Assembly (NCBI GenBank): GCA_029561555.1
Contig: JAKQXH010000107.1
Location: 1 to 49,446 of the forward strand
Source of the DNA: Candidatus Omnitrophota bacterium
GTDB lineage: Bacteria > Omnitrophota > Omnitrophia > Omnitrophales > Omnitrophaceae
DNA: 49,446 nucleotides
Direction: 5' to 3'
In this document: positions 1-11,900 of the stretch, one piece after another
Position numbering within the stretch: the stretch's first letter is position 1
Layout of the letters: every line of letters starts with the position of its first letter
Notes under the pieces: generated by a model
The model's input: the letters and a program-made list of their open reading frames with translations, nothing else
Database searches by the model: none
What the model was told of the DNA's origin: nothing
Made by a program: the position numbers and the translations under genes

Positions 1-326
<326 letters not shown>

Positions 327-335
327 AGAGAGTCG

Positions 336-361
336 TCTGCATCACTGGGTAGCGATGCAGA
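336..361 (-). other. hairpin just upstream of the 16S 5' end
   Basis: There is a perfect 8-bp inverted repeat (TCTGCATC / GATGCAGA, 10-nt loop) 10 nt upstream of the predicted mature 16S end. By position it belongs to the precursor leader. It may be part of a processing stalk or only a local leader hairpin. Confidence 0.5.
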
Positions 362-399
362 ACAAAGCTTTACTCGTTGGCTCACCGCACTATTGGCCT

Positions 400-411
400 T
401 ATCAAAGAACA
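400..411 (-). promoter_or_regulatory. boxA-like antitermination element in the rRNA leader
   Basis: On the minus strand this reads TGTTCTTTGATA, close to the bacterial boxA core TGCTCTTTAACA bound by NusB-S10. It sits about 75 nt before the 16S start, as is usual for rrn leaders. The match is seen; the function is inferred from position. Confidence 0.6.
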
Positions 412-481
412 AGACTACATAAATATCAAACCGTAGTATCAAACCGTGTGATTAATTCGAAATGAATTAAATGTAGAGAAA

Positions 482-520
482 TAAAAAAGCACTCCTTCCG
501 TCCTGAAGAAGGAAGTGCTT
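482..520 (-). terminator. intrinsic-terminator-like stem-loop inside the rRNA leader
   Basis: On the minus strand AAGCACTTCCTTC pairs with GGAAGGAGTGCTT (12 of 13 positions, including G-U pairs) around an 8-nt loop and runs directly into TTTTTTATTT. This is a textbook rho-independent terminator in shape. It lies downstream of the rrn promoter and upstream of boxA, so it would stop rRNA transcripts after roughly 70 nt unless it is bypassed. It could instead end read-through transcription from glmS. Confidence 0.6.
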
Positions 521-557
521 TATATTCTGTCAAACGGTCATTTCAAATGAGGGTGAG

Positions 558-586
558 ATTCTATTCAGCTTTCCCAACCATGTCAA
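558..586 (-). promoter_or_regulatory. sigma-70 promoter of the rRNA operon
   Basis: On the minus strand a perfect -35 TTGACA (581-586) is followed by a 17-nt spacer and -10 TAGAAT (558-563, 5 of 6). The upstream flank is A/T rich (AATAATAAATATA), like an UP element. The transcript would begin near 551 and run through the leader into 16S. Confidence 0.8.
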
Positions 587-775
587 GTATATTTATTATT
601 TTCTTGCACTTTTATCGGTATTATTTTACGCGACAAAGATAGCCTTTTCAAGCCTCAAATCTTCTTTTTATATCTATCAGGCACACCAAAAAAACACAGT
701 TTCCACTGAAGAGATTAAAAAATCTTAAATCATTGCGGTTAAATAAGTTACGATAAAATACAAGATCGTCTCCGC

Positions 776-1033
776 CTATTCAACCGTTACCGACTTGGGC
801 CGGAAGGCTCCTGCTTCCGGTACTCCGCAAAAACCTTGACGGTTTTTGCTTCGCTAAATTATTCCACAGTTACTGATTTCGGCCGCAACATTCATCGTTG
901 CGGCACTTCGCGTCAATCTTGATGAATTGCCGCTTTGCTAGATTTCTCGGCTGTACCGACAAAATTCATGAAAAGAAAAATCAAGGAAGTCGGCACTGCC
1001 CTTCGCAAATCTAACGAAAGACGGTTTTATCTT
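776..1033 (-). repeat. array of ~85-nt hairpin units repeating the glmS 3' end
   Basis: Two segments downstream of the glmS stop repeat the end of the gene in the same sense. Copy A (859-885) encodes RPKSVTVE-stop with TAA. Copy B (776-802) encodes RPKSVTVE-stop with TAG and shares 20 identical nucleotides with the real end at 1034. A degenerate phase lies near 941-951. Successive phases are about 89, 86 and 83 nt apart. Each unit also holds a stem-loop at a similar place but with different stem sequence: GCCGCAAC/GTTGCGGC at 882-904, CCGGAAG/CTTCCGG at 800-820, and a looser CCGAC/GTCGG pair in the first unit. A further AAAAACC/GGTTTTT stem lies at 829-847. No ORF of its own is apparent. Confidence 0.75.
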
Positions 1034-2878
1034 TTATTCAACCGTTACCGACTTCGCCAAATTACGGGGCTGGTCAACGTCACGGTCATTGAGGCAGGCG
1101 ATATGATAAGCAAAAAGTTGTAACGGGATGACGGTCAAAATGGGAGAAATCATTTCCTCCGTTTGAGGGACATAAAAAACATAATGAGAAAGTTTCTGGA
1201 TTTCTCCGTCTCCCCGGGAAGCAATGCTGATGACGATTCCTTTTCTGGCCCGAATCTCTTCGATATTGCTGATCATTTTTTCATACGTGCAGGAAAAAGG
1301 GGCCAAGCAAATCACCGGCTGAGTCTGATCGATCAAGGCAATCGGTCCGTGTTTCATTTCGCCGGCGGGATACCCGTGCGCATGCGCGTAGCTGATTTCC
1401 TTTAATTTAAGCGCTCCTTCCAACGCATTCGGGAAATTAAATCCGCGGCCGAGATAAAGAAAATTTCTCTTCTGATAAAGTTGCTGCGCGCAACGCAAAA
1501 TAACTTTCTCCTGTTTCAAGACTTCCCGTACCTGCGAAGGCAGTTTCAGGAAATCTTTCATGAAGCCATTCGCCCGCTTCGCCGGTAAAGCGCCCCGCAA
1601 TTGACCGAAATAAACCGAAAAGAGAGCCAGCACCATCAGCTGAGCCAGATACGCTTTTGTGGAGGCGACCCCGATTTCAGGCCCGGCATGCGTATAAATC
1701 ACGCAGTCGGCTTCGCGGGCGATCGTGCTGCCGACCACATTGACAATCGCAAGCGTGAGAGCGCCCCTCGCTTTTCCTTCTCTCAACGCGGCAAGCGTAT
1801 CGGCCGTTTCTCCCGACTGAGTGATCAGAATAATCAGATCGTTTTCATTGATTGCGGGATTCTCGTAGCGAAACTCACTGGAAACCGCCGTCCGGGGAGA
1901 CAGGCGGACGCATTTTTCCACCATGTAACCGCCGACCAGCCCCGCATGATAGGCCGTTCCGCAGCTCACGAAATGAACGCGCTGAATTTTCTTCAAGCGT
2001 TTTTCGACCGACGCATTGATGTTTTCGAACAGAACACGCCTGCTTTTCATCAGCGCTTTCAAAGTCGTTTCGATCACATGGGGCTGTTCGTAGATTTCCT
2101 TCAGCATGAAATGCGGATAGCCCTCTTTTTCGGCCTGGCGGGTATCCCATTTGATGACCGAGATTTCTTTGCGAAGGGGTTTCCCGCTCTCAAGCTGGAG
2201 GACGGAGACCTTATCCTTTTCCACCACCGCCAGTTCATTGTCATCCAGGTAAATTACGCGGCGGGTATGCGCCAGCAATGCCGGCACGTCGCTGGCGACG
2301 AAATTCTCTCCGGCACCGATCCCGATCACAAGCGGGTTGGACCGTTTAAAAGCAAAAAGCTTTCCGGGTTCATGCGCGGTGATCATCACGAAAGCGAAAA
2401 ATCCGTTCATTCGCCGGATCGCTTTCCGGAACGCCTCCAGGACGTTCCCGTTGTAATATTCTTCGATCAGATGAACCGCGACTTCCGTGTCTGTCTCCGA
2501 AGAAAACCGGTGCCCTTTCCGGATCAGTTCCCTCTTCAGTTCGGCATAATTCTCGATAATCCCGTTGTGCACCAGGAAAAACTTTCCGGTGCAATCCCCG
2601 TGAGGATGGGCGTTTTCGGTGGACGGAGCTCCGTGCGTGGCCCAACGGGTATGCCCGATTCCCAAATGCCCGGACACCCCCTTGGTTTTTGCCAATTTTC
2701 CCTTAAGGCTGATCAATTTGCCCTTTTCTTTAACGGAAACAAGCTTCGCACAGCCTTCTTTTTCAAGAACGCAGGCGATCCCGCTTGAATCGTATCCGCG
2801 ATATTCAAGCTTTTCCAAGCCCCCGAGAAGGACTGATACGATTTCTTTCGGCCCGATGTAACCGACGATTCCGCACAT
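1034..2878 (-). CDS. glmS: glutamine--fructose-6-phosphate aminotransferase (isomerizing)
   Basis: GlmS makes glucosamine-6-phosphate from fructose-6-phosphate and glutamine in the cytoplasm, the entry step to UDP-GlcNAc for peptidoglycan and lipid A. The 614-residue product starts MCGIVGYIG, so Cys2 becomes the N-terminal glutaminase nucleophile after Met removal, and continues with GHTRWATHG and a class-II amidotransferase fold to about residue 240. Two SIS sugar-isomerase domains follow (SCGTAYHAG near 305, QSGETADT, then HGYPAGEMKHGPIALID). The C-terminus is the canonical NLAKSVTVE. Length matches E. coli GlmS (609). An AAGGAGAA ribosome-binding site precedes the ATG by about 5 nt. The leader is too short for a glmS ribozyme. 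No lesion is seen. Confidence 0.97.
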   Translation of the reverse strand: MCGIVGYIGPKEIVSVLLGGLEKLEYRGYDSSGIACVLEKEGCAKLVSVKEKGKLISLKGKLAKTKGVSGHLGIGHTRWATHGAPSTENAHPHGDCTGKFFLVHNGIIENYAELKRELIRKGHRFSSETDTEVAVHLIEEYYNGNVLEAFRKAIRRMNGFFAFVMITAHEPGKLFAFKRSNPLVIGIGAGENFVASDVPALLAHTRRVIYLDDNELAVVEKDKVSVLQLESGKPLRKEISVIKWDTRQAEKEGYPHFMLKEIYEQPHVIETTLKALMKSRRVLFENINASVEKRLKKIQRVHFVSCGTAYHAGLVGGYMVEKCVRLSPRTAVSSEFRYENPAINENDLIILITQSGETADTLAALREGKARGALTLAIVNVVGSTIAREADCVIYTHAGPEIGVASTKAYLAQLMVLALFSVYFGQLRGALPAKRANGFMKDFLKLPSQVREVLKQEKVILRCAQQLYQKRNFLYLGRGFNFPNALEGALKLKEISYAHAHGYPAGEMKHGPIALIDQTQPVICLAPFSCTYEKMISNIEEIRARKGIVISIASRGDGEIQKLSHYVFYVPQTEEMISPILTVIPLQLFAYHIACLNDRDVDQPRNLAKSVTVE

Positions 2879-2911
2879 AAAAATTCTCCTTAAAAAATAA
2901 ACTTGGGCTTC

Positions 2912-2939
2912 ATTATATTGAGGGAGAAGGAAACTCCAA
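2912..2939 (-). promoter_or_regulatory. probable glmS promoter
   Basis: On the minus strand a consensus -10 TATAAT (2912-2917) lies 16 nt after TTGGAG (2934-2939, a half-matching -35). It sits in the 69-nt gap between the giant ORF and glmS. I see no convincing terminator for the giant gene in this gap, so read-through into glmS is possible. Confidence 0.5.
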
Positions 2940-2947
2940 AGGAATTT

Positions 2948-5900
2948 TTACGCGGCGCGCGCAATTTCTTTCTTGGCTCGCATTTCGGCGTACTGCGCGT
3001 GAATAAAGGTCAGAAGTCCCGCGCCGAGGCTCCAACTATTCGCGGAAGGATCATAATCCGCTCCGATCAGACGGTATCCGCGGCGGCGAACCGATTCGTC
3101 TTCGTTTGAAGCGATTTCCCGCAATAGCCCCACGGCCTGAAGCCTGTCAATCCCGGCCTTCCCGAAAAATTCGAGATCCACCCCGAATTTCTCGAGCTCA
3201 ATCGGAACTTCGAAATTCCGGAAATCCTCCCGCAAAATCCCGGATTCGGCGATTAAAAGCCCCCGGCGGTACTGAACGGGAAGCTCCCGGCGGATATCGA
3301 CGGCGGAAGAACCGGAAAAAACGTCTTTCACGAGGACTCCTCTCGGAATGAGATTTTTCATCAGCTGAGACACCGCTTTGGGTTTCTTGCGGTCAACGAC
3401 CCCCTGCCCCATGCCGTCCCACAAAATCATCACGAAATCCCCCCGCTCCAGCATCCGGGAAAAATTCCGGATTTCAGCCGCCGAAGCCCCTCTGACCGCC
3501 GAAATATCCATTAAAATGGCTATATTGCCCCGCCGTCCGGCCGAATCCGTCCGGAGAACATCGGAAAACCGGGAGCCGTTTTCGTTAAAAAAGCGTGCCG
3601 CAGGATCCGTTATTTCGGGGGCAAACGCTTCCCCTTCCGCAAAAGCGATCGCCGGTTCGAGGATCTCCGTGAGAAGCAGTGAAATATCACGGGGATAAAA
3701 CGGGCTGACAAATCCGTCAAAAACGGAAACGACCGTCATGGCTTCCGCCCAAACCGATATCCCGCCGTTTAAAACGGGAAGAGCGGTCGCAAGCGCTGCG
3801 GGAAATGAAACGGATACCGGTTTCCCCGACACGGGGATTTCAAATGTAACGGCCTCTCGTAAAAACGTCTTTCCCGGCTCCCCCAGTGACTGTCCCTTGG
3901 CCTGCCCCGTTATTTTCTCCAATGCCTTTTTCCCCGCCCTGCTTTTCCGGTTCCATTCCGGATGTTTCCCGACAATCTCGGGGCCGAAAATTCCCATCAA
4001 CGCTTCCGGCAAGCCGTCAAAACTGTCGCGTATCCCGTGATACAAGTCACCGCGCTTCATCGCGGTCAATCCGGAATAGCTAAAATCAACCGGCTGGCCC
4101 GTCCGCCGAAGTTCCTCATAGAGCTCCCAAAACGCGGCCTTGAGAGATTCCGGAGTCCACCGCTTGTTGTGTGGCACATTCCCCAAACGCGCGCCGCCCT
4201 TCGCTTTCGCGAAATGCAAATCCTCGATCCGGATACCGTAACGCTTCAGGATCTTAAACAAACCCGTATAATTCGAGTATCCGAGCTTCCGGGCAACCTC
4301 CGCCGCGCGCGCCTGTGTCCCGCCGGCATTCATCCTGGCCGCTTCCACCAAAGCGAGCAATTCGTCCCTTTCAAGATCGGCGCCGACTCTGACTCCCGAT
4401 TCAAAAACAGAAATTCCGTAGGCCCAGGCCGTTTTGACGAATAAAATAAAATCGGAATAACCCGATTGGGATGCGATCCGCTTCAGGGACAATCCGTCCC
4501 CCGTCTCTTCGATTGCCTTCCGGACAGACATTTCAAACGCGTCCCGCTCGTCCGGTTTGATCCACAGCCCCAAATCCGATATCCGGATTCCGTGATCCGA
4601 CAAATCGGACAAAAATTCCTCATGGGTCTGATATCCCAAAGGCCCCGTGAAATCTTCGACCGAAGCGCCCCCGCCCAGCCGCCGTCCCGCCTCCCGGATC
4701 AAGCCTTCCAATTCTTCCCGGCTCAAATCGCCACGGACCACTCCCTCACGAAAAACATCAACTCCATGACTCAATGCATCCGAGAAAAATTCTTCCGGTG
4801 TGCGACAGGCAAATTTTTCGGCCGCAATCCCGATCGGAACGCTTCCGCCGGAATCCCCGACCAAACGGCGAAGCCTCCGCAGAAATTCACCGCCGGCCAG
4901 CTCCTCTTTCAATACCCCCAAAGCGTACAGGTCCGTTCCGAATCGGCCGGCATCCCGGAATAATTCATCCGCGTTCTCATATCCCAGCCATCGGCTGACC
5001 GGTCCCAGAAAAGCCTCTCCGCCCAGATATTTCACGGCGGCTTGAACCGACGCCTCAAATCCGTCTTTTTCCGTCTCCCCGCGTCGTGCCCCCATCAAAA
5101 ACACATTTACCCCGGTTTTCCATGCGTCTTCCAAAAGTCCGGCGCCGTCCGGATACCCGGATCTCAAGGCCAACGTCTGAAGGTCAGGAGCCCCCCCGGA
5201 GCTTTCAATTAAAATATTCAGTACGGACCGGTATTTTTCAACGTCCAACTCTCCTCTCGACACCCCGGCTTCAAACAAACGGATATCTTTCCCTTCCGCA
5301 TCTCTAACCAAACTCTCTGCGTCCGGGTACCCCAATTTCTCGGCCACGACTTTCAGAGAAGCCTCTTCGCCGAATACCCGTACGGCCGTATTCACCAAAG
5401 ACCGTAAAACTTCCGGGGCGTATTCTTCCCGCAAAACGCCTTCCCCAAAAACATCGATTCCTTCGCCCCAGGCCTTCTCTAAAAATTCCGCCGTCGTCTC
5501 GTACCCCAAATTCGCCGAAACGGGCTCCGCAAAAGCCCGTTTCCCGAATTCTTCAACCGCGGTTCGGACCAAGGTTTTCAAAAGCTCTCCGCCCGCTTCC
5601 ATCTCCACGCCAAAGTGAAACACATTGACCTGTTTCCGCCAGGAATCCTTCAAAAACTCCGCCGGGGATTCATACCATAAAGCGGCGGAAACCGCGCTAA
5701 GAGCGGCCGTGCCGCCATGTTCTTCAACCGCCGCGTTGAGCATCGCCCGGAACCCGTTCCGGGAAATATCCTCTCGGCCGATTCCGGATTCAAAAACATT
5801 AACACCTTTCTTCACGACCTCAATCAGAAACGCTTCCGTCGAATCGAATCCGAGTTTTCGCGCGACGCGCTTCAAAACCGGTTCCTTGGCCGTCTGGCCG

Positions 5901-8900
5901 GCCATTTCCGTTACCAGCATTTTCAAATCCGCGGCGTTCCAATCTTCCCTCAAAACACCGAGCGGATACAATTCCACTTTTCTTTTCCACGCGTCCCGGA
6001 GAAACTCTTCCGGCGTTTCATATCCGAGCCGGACTCCCACAACCGATAAAGCGGGATCGGGACCGGGACATTCCGCGGCCGCCTTCACCCATGCGCCGAA
6101 TTCCCGGCTGCTCAATTCGCCCCGGCCCACTCCGGCCTTAAAAATATCGATTTCTCTCTGCCACGCGTCCCGCAACAAGGTCAGAGAATCCTCATACCCC
6201 ATCCAGGAAGCCATAGCCTCAACCGTTGCGGATTCTCCTAATTTCGCCGCAAACCATCGAACCCGTTCCGTAAATTCACTTTCGGAAAGCTCTCCCCGGT
6301 TCACTCCCAAAGCAAAAACTTTCGTGCCCTTCCCGAAGGCTTCCGTCAAAAACTCCTCCGGTCCGGGGAATCCGAGTTTTTGAGACACCTTTTCGAGAGA
6401 CGCTTGATCGCCAAGCGCTTCCACAGCTCCGGTCACCCGTGCCCGAAAACTCACGGAGTGTTTCCTCGGGCCGGACCTCCTACCGGGACTCAGACGGGCA
6501 CGGTTCTTGTCTGCGTCGGCCAGAAACTCCTCCGCCGTTCCGTATCCGAGCCACCTCCCCACTTCCAAAGCGGAGGCGCCGGGCCCTAATTCTTCCTTGG
6601 CTGTTTTCACCAGTGCGCGAAATTGAGTTTTCGTCAGTTTGCCGCGGGGAATACCCATTTTGAATGCGTTGATTTTTCTGCCCCATGCCTCTTTCAAAAA
6701 TTCGGCCGGGCTGTCGAATCCCAACCATCGGGCCGCCGTCTTCAAGCCGCAATCGTCCCCCAATTCGGCGACCGCGGCTCCGATCAAAATCTCAAATTCC
6801 TTCCGCGTAAGCGTTCCTCTCAAAACCCCGTCTTCGAAAACATTTTCGTGCTTCTGCCACGCCTCCAACAAAAATTCCTCAACCCGATCGTATCCGAGTT
6901 TTCTCCCTACCGCTTTGAGCGTTGCCCGGTCTTTCAGGTTTTCGGCAGCCGCTTTCACGACCGCCGAAAAAGTCTCCCGACTCATTTTCCCTCGCGGCAC
7001 ACCCAACCGGAACACGTCGATCCGGTTCTTCCAGGCCTCTCTCAGAAAATCCAACGGCGCATCAAAACCCAGCCGCCCCGCAACCCACACAAGAGATACC
7101 CGTTTCCCTAATGTTTCAACCGCCTTTTCCACCAAAGCGGAGAATTCTTCCGGAGTCCAATTCCCTCGTTTGACTCCCAGCTGAAAGACATTAACCTGAA
7201 GCCGCCAGGCCTCCTCCAAAAGCCCGGCTCCGGTCGGATATCCTAACCGCACGGCAAATATATCCAGTGTTGCGGCTTCTCCCATCTCCGACACCCCTTG
7301 CCGCAGGAAATCCTCCAACTCTTTCCGCGTTCGCTCATCTTTCTGTACTCCCAATCCAAACACATCAACTTTTCGATCAGAGGCCTCCGTCAAAAACGCT
7401 TCCCCGCTGTCATACCCCAATCTTCCGGCCACGGATGACGCAAACGGTTTTTCAAGACCCTCCACCGCAGCGGTAACCAGCTCTTCAAAATCTTTTCGGG
7501 ACATCGTCCCTCGAGTCACGCCCAATTCAAAAACATCCGTGTCCCGCCGCCAGGCTTCGCGGAAAAACGCTACGGCATTTTCGTATCCAAGTTCTAAAGC
7601 AACGGGTTTTACTCCGGTATCGGCCTTCGGATGTTCCGTAACCGTCTTCACCAAAGCGCTCCATTCCTTCAACGTCAAATCCCCCATTTTGACTCCGCAT
7701 TTTTTGAACGCGTTCAGATGATGCTTCAGCGCGGCTTGCAAAAACTCCTCCGGCTTTTCATATCCCAAAAGCTCGGTCACTCCCTTGATAAAAGCGTTCT
7801 CTCCGAGTTTCTGAACGGCCGCCCGCACCAGCATCTCAAATTCAGCCCCGCTCAATTCGCCTCGTTTGATTCCGAGTTTGAATACGCTGACGTTTCGATC
7901 CCAAGCGGCTTTCATGAATTCAATCTTCGACTCATAACCCAATTTTTCGGCCGCCGTTTTGAGAAAAGCATAGGCACCGAATTCTTCCGAAACGGTACGC
8001 GCCAGTTCAGTCCATTCTTCCCGGCTCAGTGATTCAGGCGATATTCCCAATTTGAAAATATTCACGTTCTTCTTCCACGCGTCCTTCATCAGTCCGGCAA
8101 TCCCTTCATATCCCAGCCACTGGGCCGTTTCCGCAATCGATGCCGCTTCTCCCTGGCTTTGAATGACTTGTCTCACGAGAGAAGCAAATTCCGTGGGCGT
8201 TAAATTCCCTCTCATCACTCCGAGCGTGAAAACATTCACTCCCAGCCTCCGGCTCTCGGTCAGAAACTGGCCGGCCGTCTCATACCCCAATCGCACCCCG
8301 ACTGCCTTGCAGGAGATATCGTCCGGATAAAATTCCACGGCCAAACTCACGATTGATTGATGCTCCCCGGCAGTCCACTCCCCTCTCGAAACACCCGCGC
8401 CAAAAACGTCCAGCCCGTTTTGCCAAGCTTCCCGTAAAAACTCTGCCGGCGCCGAATGTCCGAGCTCCGCCGCAACCGATTTCAAAGAAGCTTCCGACCC
8501 TAATTTTTCAACGGCTTTATGAAATCCGGTCCGAAAATCTTCAGGCGGCACGACAGGCTCAAGGTTCTCTTCGTCCGCTTTCGCAACCCCCTCGCCGGCA
8601 GATGACTCCTCCCCGGCACCGGTTCCCGCATCGGCCGTCACAACCGCTTCCGCTAATTCCTCGGGTTCTTCTTCCTCCTCGTCGTCCCGGTCAAAAATCT
8701 CAAGGCCGGGTTCCGGAGCGGGCAGGTTGACATCCGACCGGCTTAATCGCTGGTGCAAAGCCTTCTGATAGGACATGTCCCCTGAAGCAATCAAATCGCG
8801 ATCGGCGTGATCGGCAAAAAAACGACTGAGAATAATCAAATCCACGAAATCGGTTTTATCGGCAAGCGGTCTCAGTAAACCGATAAATTCCTCCGTCAGC

Positions 8901-11900
8901 GCTCCGTTTGCGGGAAATCCGAAAAGTTCCACCGGATGTTCGGTTTCCGAGGCTTCGAGCATTTCCAGAAAAACCCGGAGTTTTTTCTTTGATCCGACTT
9001 TGGAATTCGTTAAAACGCTCATCAGGTTTTCATAGGTAAAAATCAGTTTCCCGTCATCGGCGAGATAACACGGAATCACTTTTTCCGTTAAAGCCGTCCC
9101 TCGCTGCAGGGCTTCGTTGTTCCGGGCTTTGATCTGCGCATTCGTGCCGGCCACGGCCGCTTTTCTCTGCTTTTCCTCGCGGTCAATATCGGCCCGCAAT
9201 TTCGCGTCAAGCGAGCCTCTCCCCCTGCCGGTTGATTTCCCCAAACTTGAAGCGGAAGCCGGAAGCCCCCTCTCCTGGCCTAACGATTGGCCCTCCAGCT
9301 GCTCATCTCCCTCCAATTCAAAAATAACGTCGCCCATTCTCTCCGGCCGGACATATTGGGCGCCGTTCCAAATCAACACGGCAGGTTCCGGCTCAAAATC
9401 CGTATTTCCTTCCCGGCGACAATGAAACTCCAATCGGAATTTCCCGTCATTCATCCCGATCATTTCCAAATCGACCCGATCGACTCTCTCACCGATATTC
9501 AAGGAAATCCTGTCCGGCAGAATACCTCCCGTCGGGACCGGAAAGGCCTGTTGTAACCGTTTTTTAATTTTATTGATCAATACGTCCACGTTTTCAATGC
9601 GAACCCTGACCGCACCTTCAACTTGTTTGAAACCTTTTCGAATTTCCTCGATTTTAGAGTCTTTAAGCGTTTTATATGCCTTCCCATCCCATAAAATAAC
9701 CGCCGGATCTTTCCGAAAATCCTTTTCGCCCCGCTTTCGATAAGTAATCTCCAAGCGGAAGCTCCCCTTTCCCGTTCCGATAATCTTCACTTTCCCCGCC
9801 TCAGTTTTCCCGCCCACACCAATGCCAACCCCCTTGCCGCCAACATTCCGGCCGTCCGGCCGCGGGAATGACTTGAAAAACCGGCCCGCTTCCGAATCAA
9901 ACAGGCAGCCGACCTCTTCGATCTCGCCGTCTTTTTTCACGCCTTGATTAATCGAATCAAAAATTCCGACAATCGCGTCCCGCACCGACTTCCTCTCGTC
10001 TTTTTTCTCATGCATCCCATCTTCCCGGACGTATTGCGTTCCATTCCAAATAACCAAAACCACTTTCTCCGAAAATTCCGGTGCCCCTTCCGTTTCCGCT
10101 TCCGTTTTTATCTTTTTGCGGCAGGTAAGTTCCAGGCAATACCGACCTTCTCCCTCACCGGTTATTCTTAAACGGACCGAATCCAGATTGGTCCCGCCTC
10201 CGAAACTAAATGGTTCTTCCCGCTCATAGTCTCCGGGGCCCGGAAACCCCTTTCTGAACGTCCCGCTCATTTTATCAATCAACACGTCCGCATCGCCGAC
10301 ATCGACTTCCCGCGATTCACCTTTTTCAAGAGTCGCAAAAGCTTCCCGAATCGCCTGAACGGTAAAATCCCGTAAAGTCTTATACGTGGCGCCGTCCCAA
10401 ATGATCACGGCCGGTTCCTTACGGAACGCGGGCTCCCCTTGCTTTTGATAGTAAAATTCAAGACGATATTTTCCTTCTCCTAAATCAGTAATTTTCAGCT
10501 TAACCTTGCTTAAATCTCCCTCTAATCCGAAACCAAAAGACTCCCCAAAATTTCTGCCGTCCGGTTTCAAGAAAGCTTCTTTTAATCGTCCGTCCTTCTT
10601 ATTGATAAAAACACTCACGTCCTCGATTTCTTTTTCCTTCGCTCCGCCTTTGATTTCATCGTAAGCCTCGGCGATTTTCTTCGCAGTCCAGTCCCTAAGC
10701 GTCCGGTATATCTTCTCATCCCAGATAACAACCGCGGGGTTTTCCCGGAATTTCTTCTCTCCTTCTTTCCGGTAATAAAAATCAAGCTGATACCGCCCGT
10801 CCCCTAAACCGGTTATCTTTAAGCGAACCGCTTCTAATTTTTCGCCGGCGCCAAATCCGATTCTTTTTCCGGAAACCCCGCTCCCGGGACAAGGAAAGAC
10901 TTCGGACAACCGCCCTTGTTTCAGGTCTATCAAGGCCCGGACATCGCCGAGATCCACGGTCTCTCCCGTCCCGACTTTTTCAAATGCAGCGATTATTTTT
11001 CTGCTCAACGCTTCCTTTTCCCGGCGGTCATCCCCTTCCCGAACATAACGGCCTCCGTCCCAGATCACCACCGTCGGCTCCTCGCGGAATTTCGCTTCTC
11101 CTTCCGGCCGGCAGAAAAATTCGAGGCGGAATTTCCCTTCCGCCAGTCCCGTAATCCTCAACCGGACTTTTTCCAAGTTTTTCATCCCGCCGAAATAAAA
11201 CGGTTTTCGGACATTCCCTCCGCCCGGGCAAGGGAATCTCGCCATCAAGGCGCCGTCGCTTACCAGTGCCATGATGTCCTCTATCGTTTCATCTTTGCCT
11301 TCGGCATTCGAAAGGCGTGAGAAAGCGTCCGAAATCTCCCGGATCACAGCCGCTTGCTCGGGGCTGACACTGACTCCCAATGAACTTCCGATTACCCTGG
11401 CTTTGACTTCATGCTGGTATGCGGTAATATTGCTTCCGTCGGCCCGATAAACGGGCGCCGAACCGTCTTCCTCCTTTTGCAAATAATGATTTTTTCTCAG
11501 CCGAAACTGCGGTTCCGAATACTCCTCCTCCCCGTATCCCCCGGTCGACCATAACGTTACGGGATTTAAAACGGACTTACTCGCTTTCACCGCAAGCAAA
11601 GGGGTCTCCCGCATTCGGGCCGCTTTAGTTTCCCGCAGGACTTCAAGAATTTCTTCCTCAAAATCATAACCGCCTTTTCTTTCCAAAATTCTCTCCAAAA
11701 ACAAAACCGGTTCCCCGTCCTCCGGCGCGGCCTTCCCGGCCCGGTCTTTCTTGTCCGTCTTGACTTTCGCAATCGCCACCGCCTGATACCGCCCGTTTGC
11801 TTTCACGATCACAAGCATCTTGTTCCGGCTCCCCAAATCATCCAGCAAAGAACGCACCAATTTAGGGTCTCCGTCCAACTCAAAACAGTTCCGGAGTTGA

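Noticed and set aside
776..1033. A Tn7-like transposon at the glmS attachment site
   Set aside because: No tns genes, transposon ends or target-site duplication are seen. Only short copies of the glmS 3' end remain, so I report them as a repeat array and not as a mobile element.
935..1123. 62-codon plus-strand ORF overlapping the glmS end
   Set aside because: It runs antisense across the glmS 3' end and the downstream repeat array, with no ribosome-binding site or family resemblance.
1601..2788. Long plus-strand ORF (395 codons) opposite glmS
   Set aside because: It is entirely antisense to a well-conserved gene. Its product is low in recognisable pattern and looks like a shadow of codon usage. 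The same holds for other long antisense frames, such as 16058-16996, 38840-39946 and 41954-43060.
4212..8537. CRISPR array or recent DNA tandem repeat
   Set aside because: The periodicity is at the protein level (about 174 nt per unit) and the nucleotide copies are strongly diverged, with no identical repeats or spacers.
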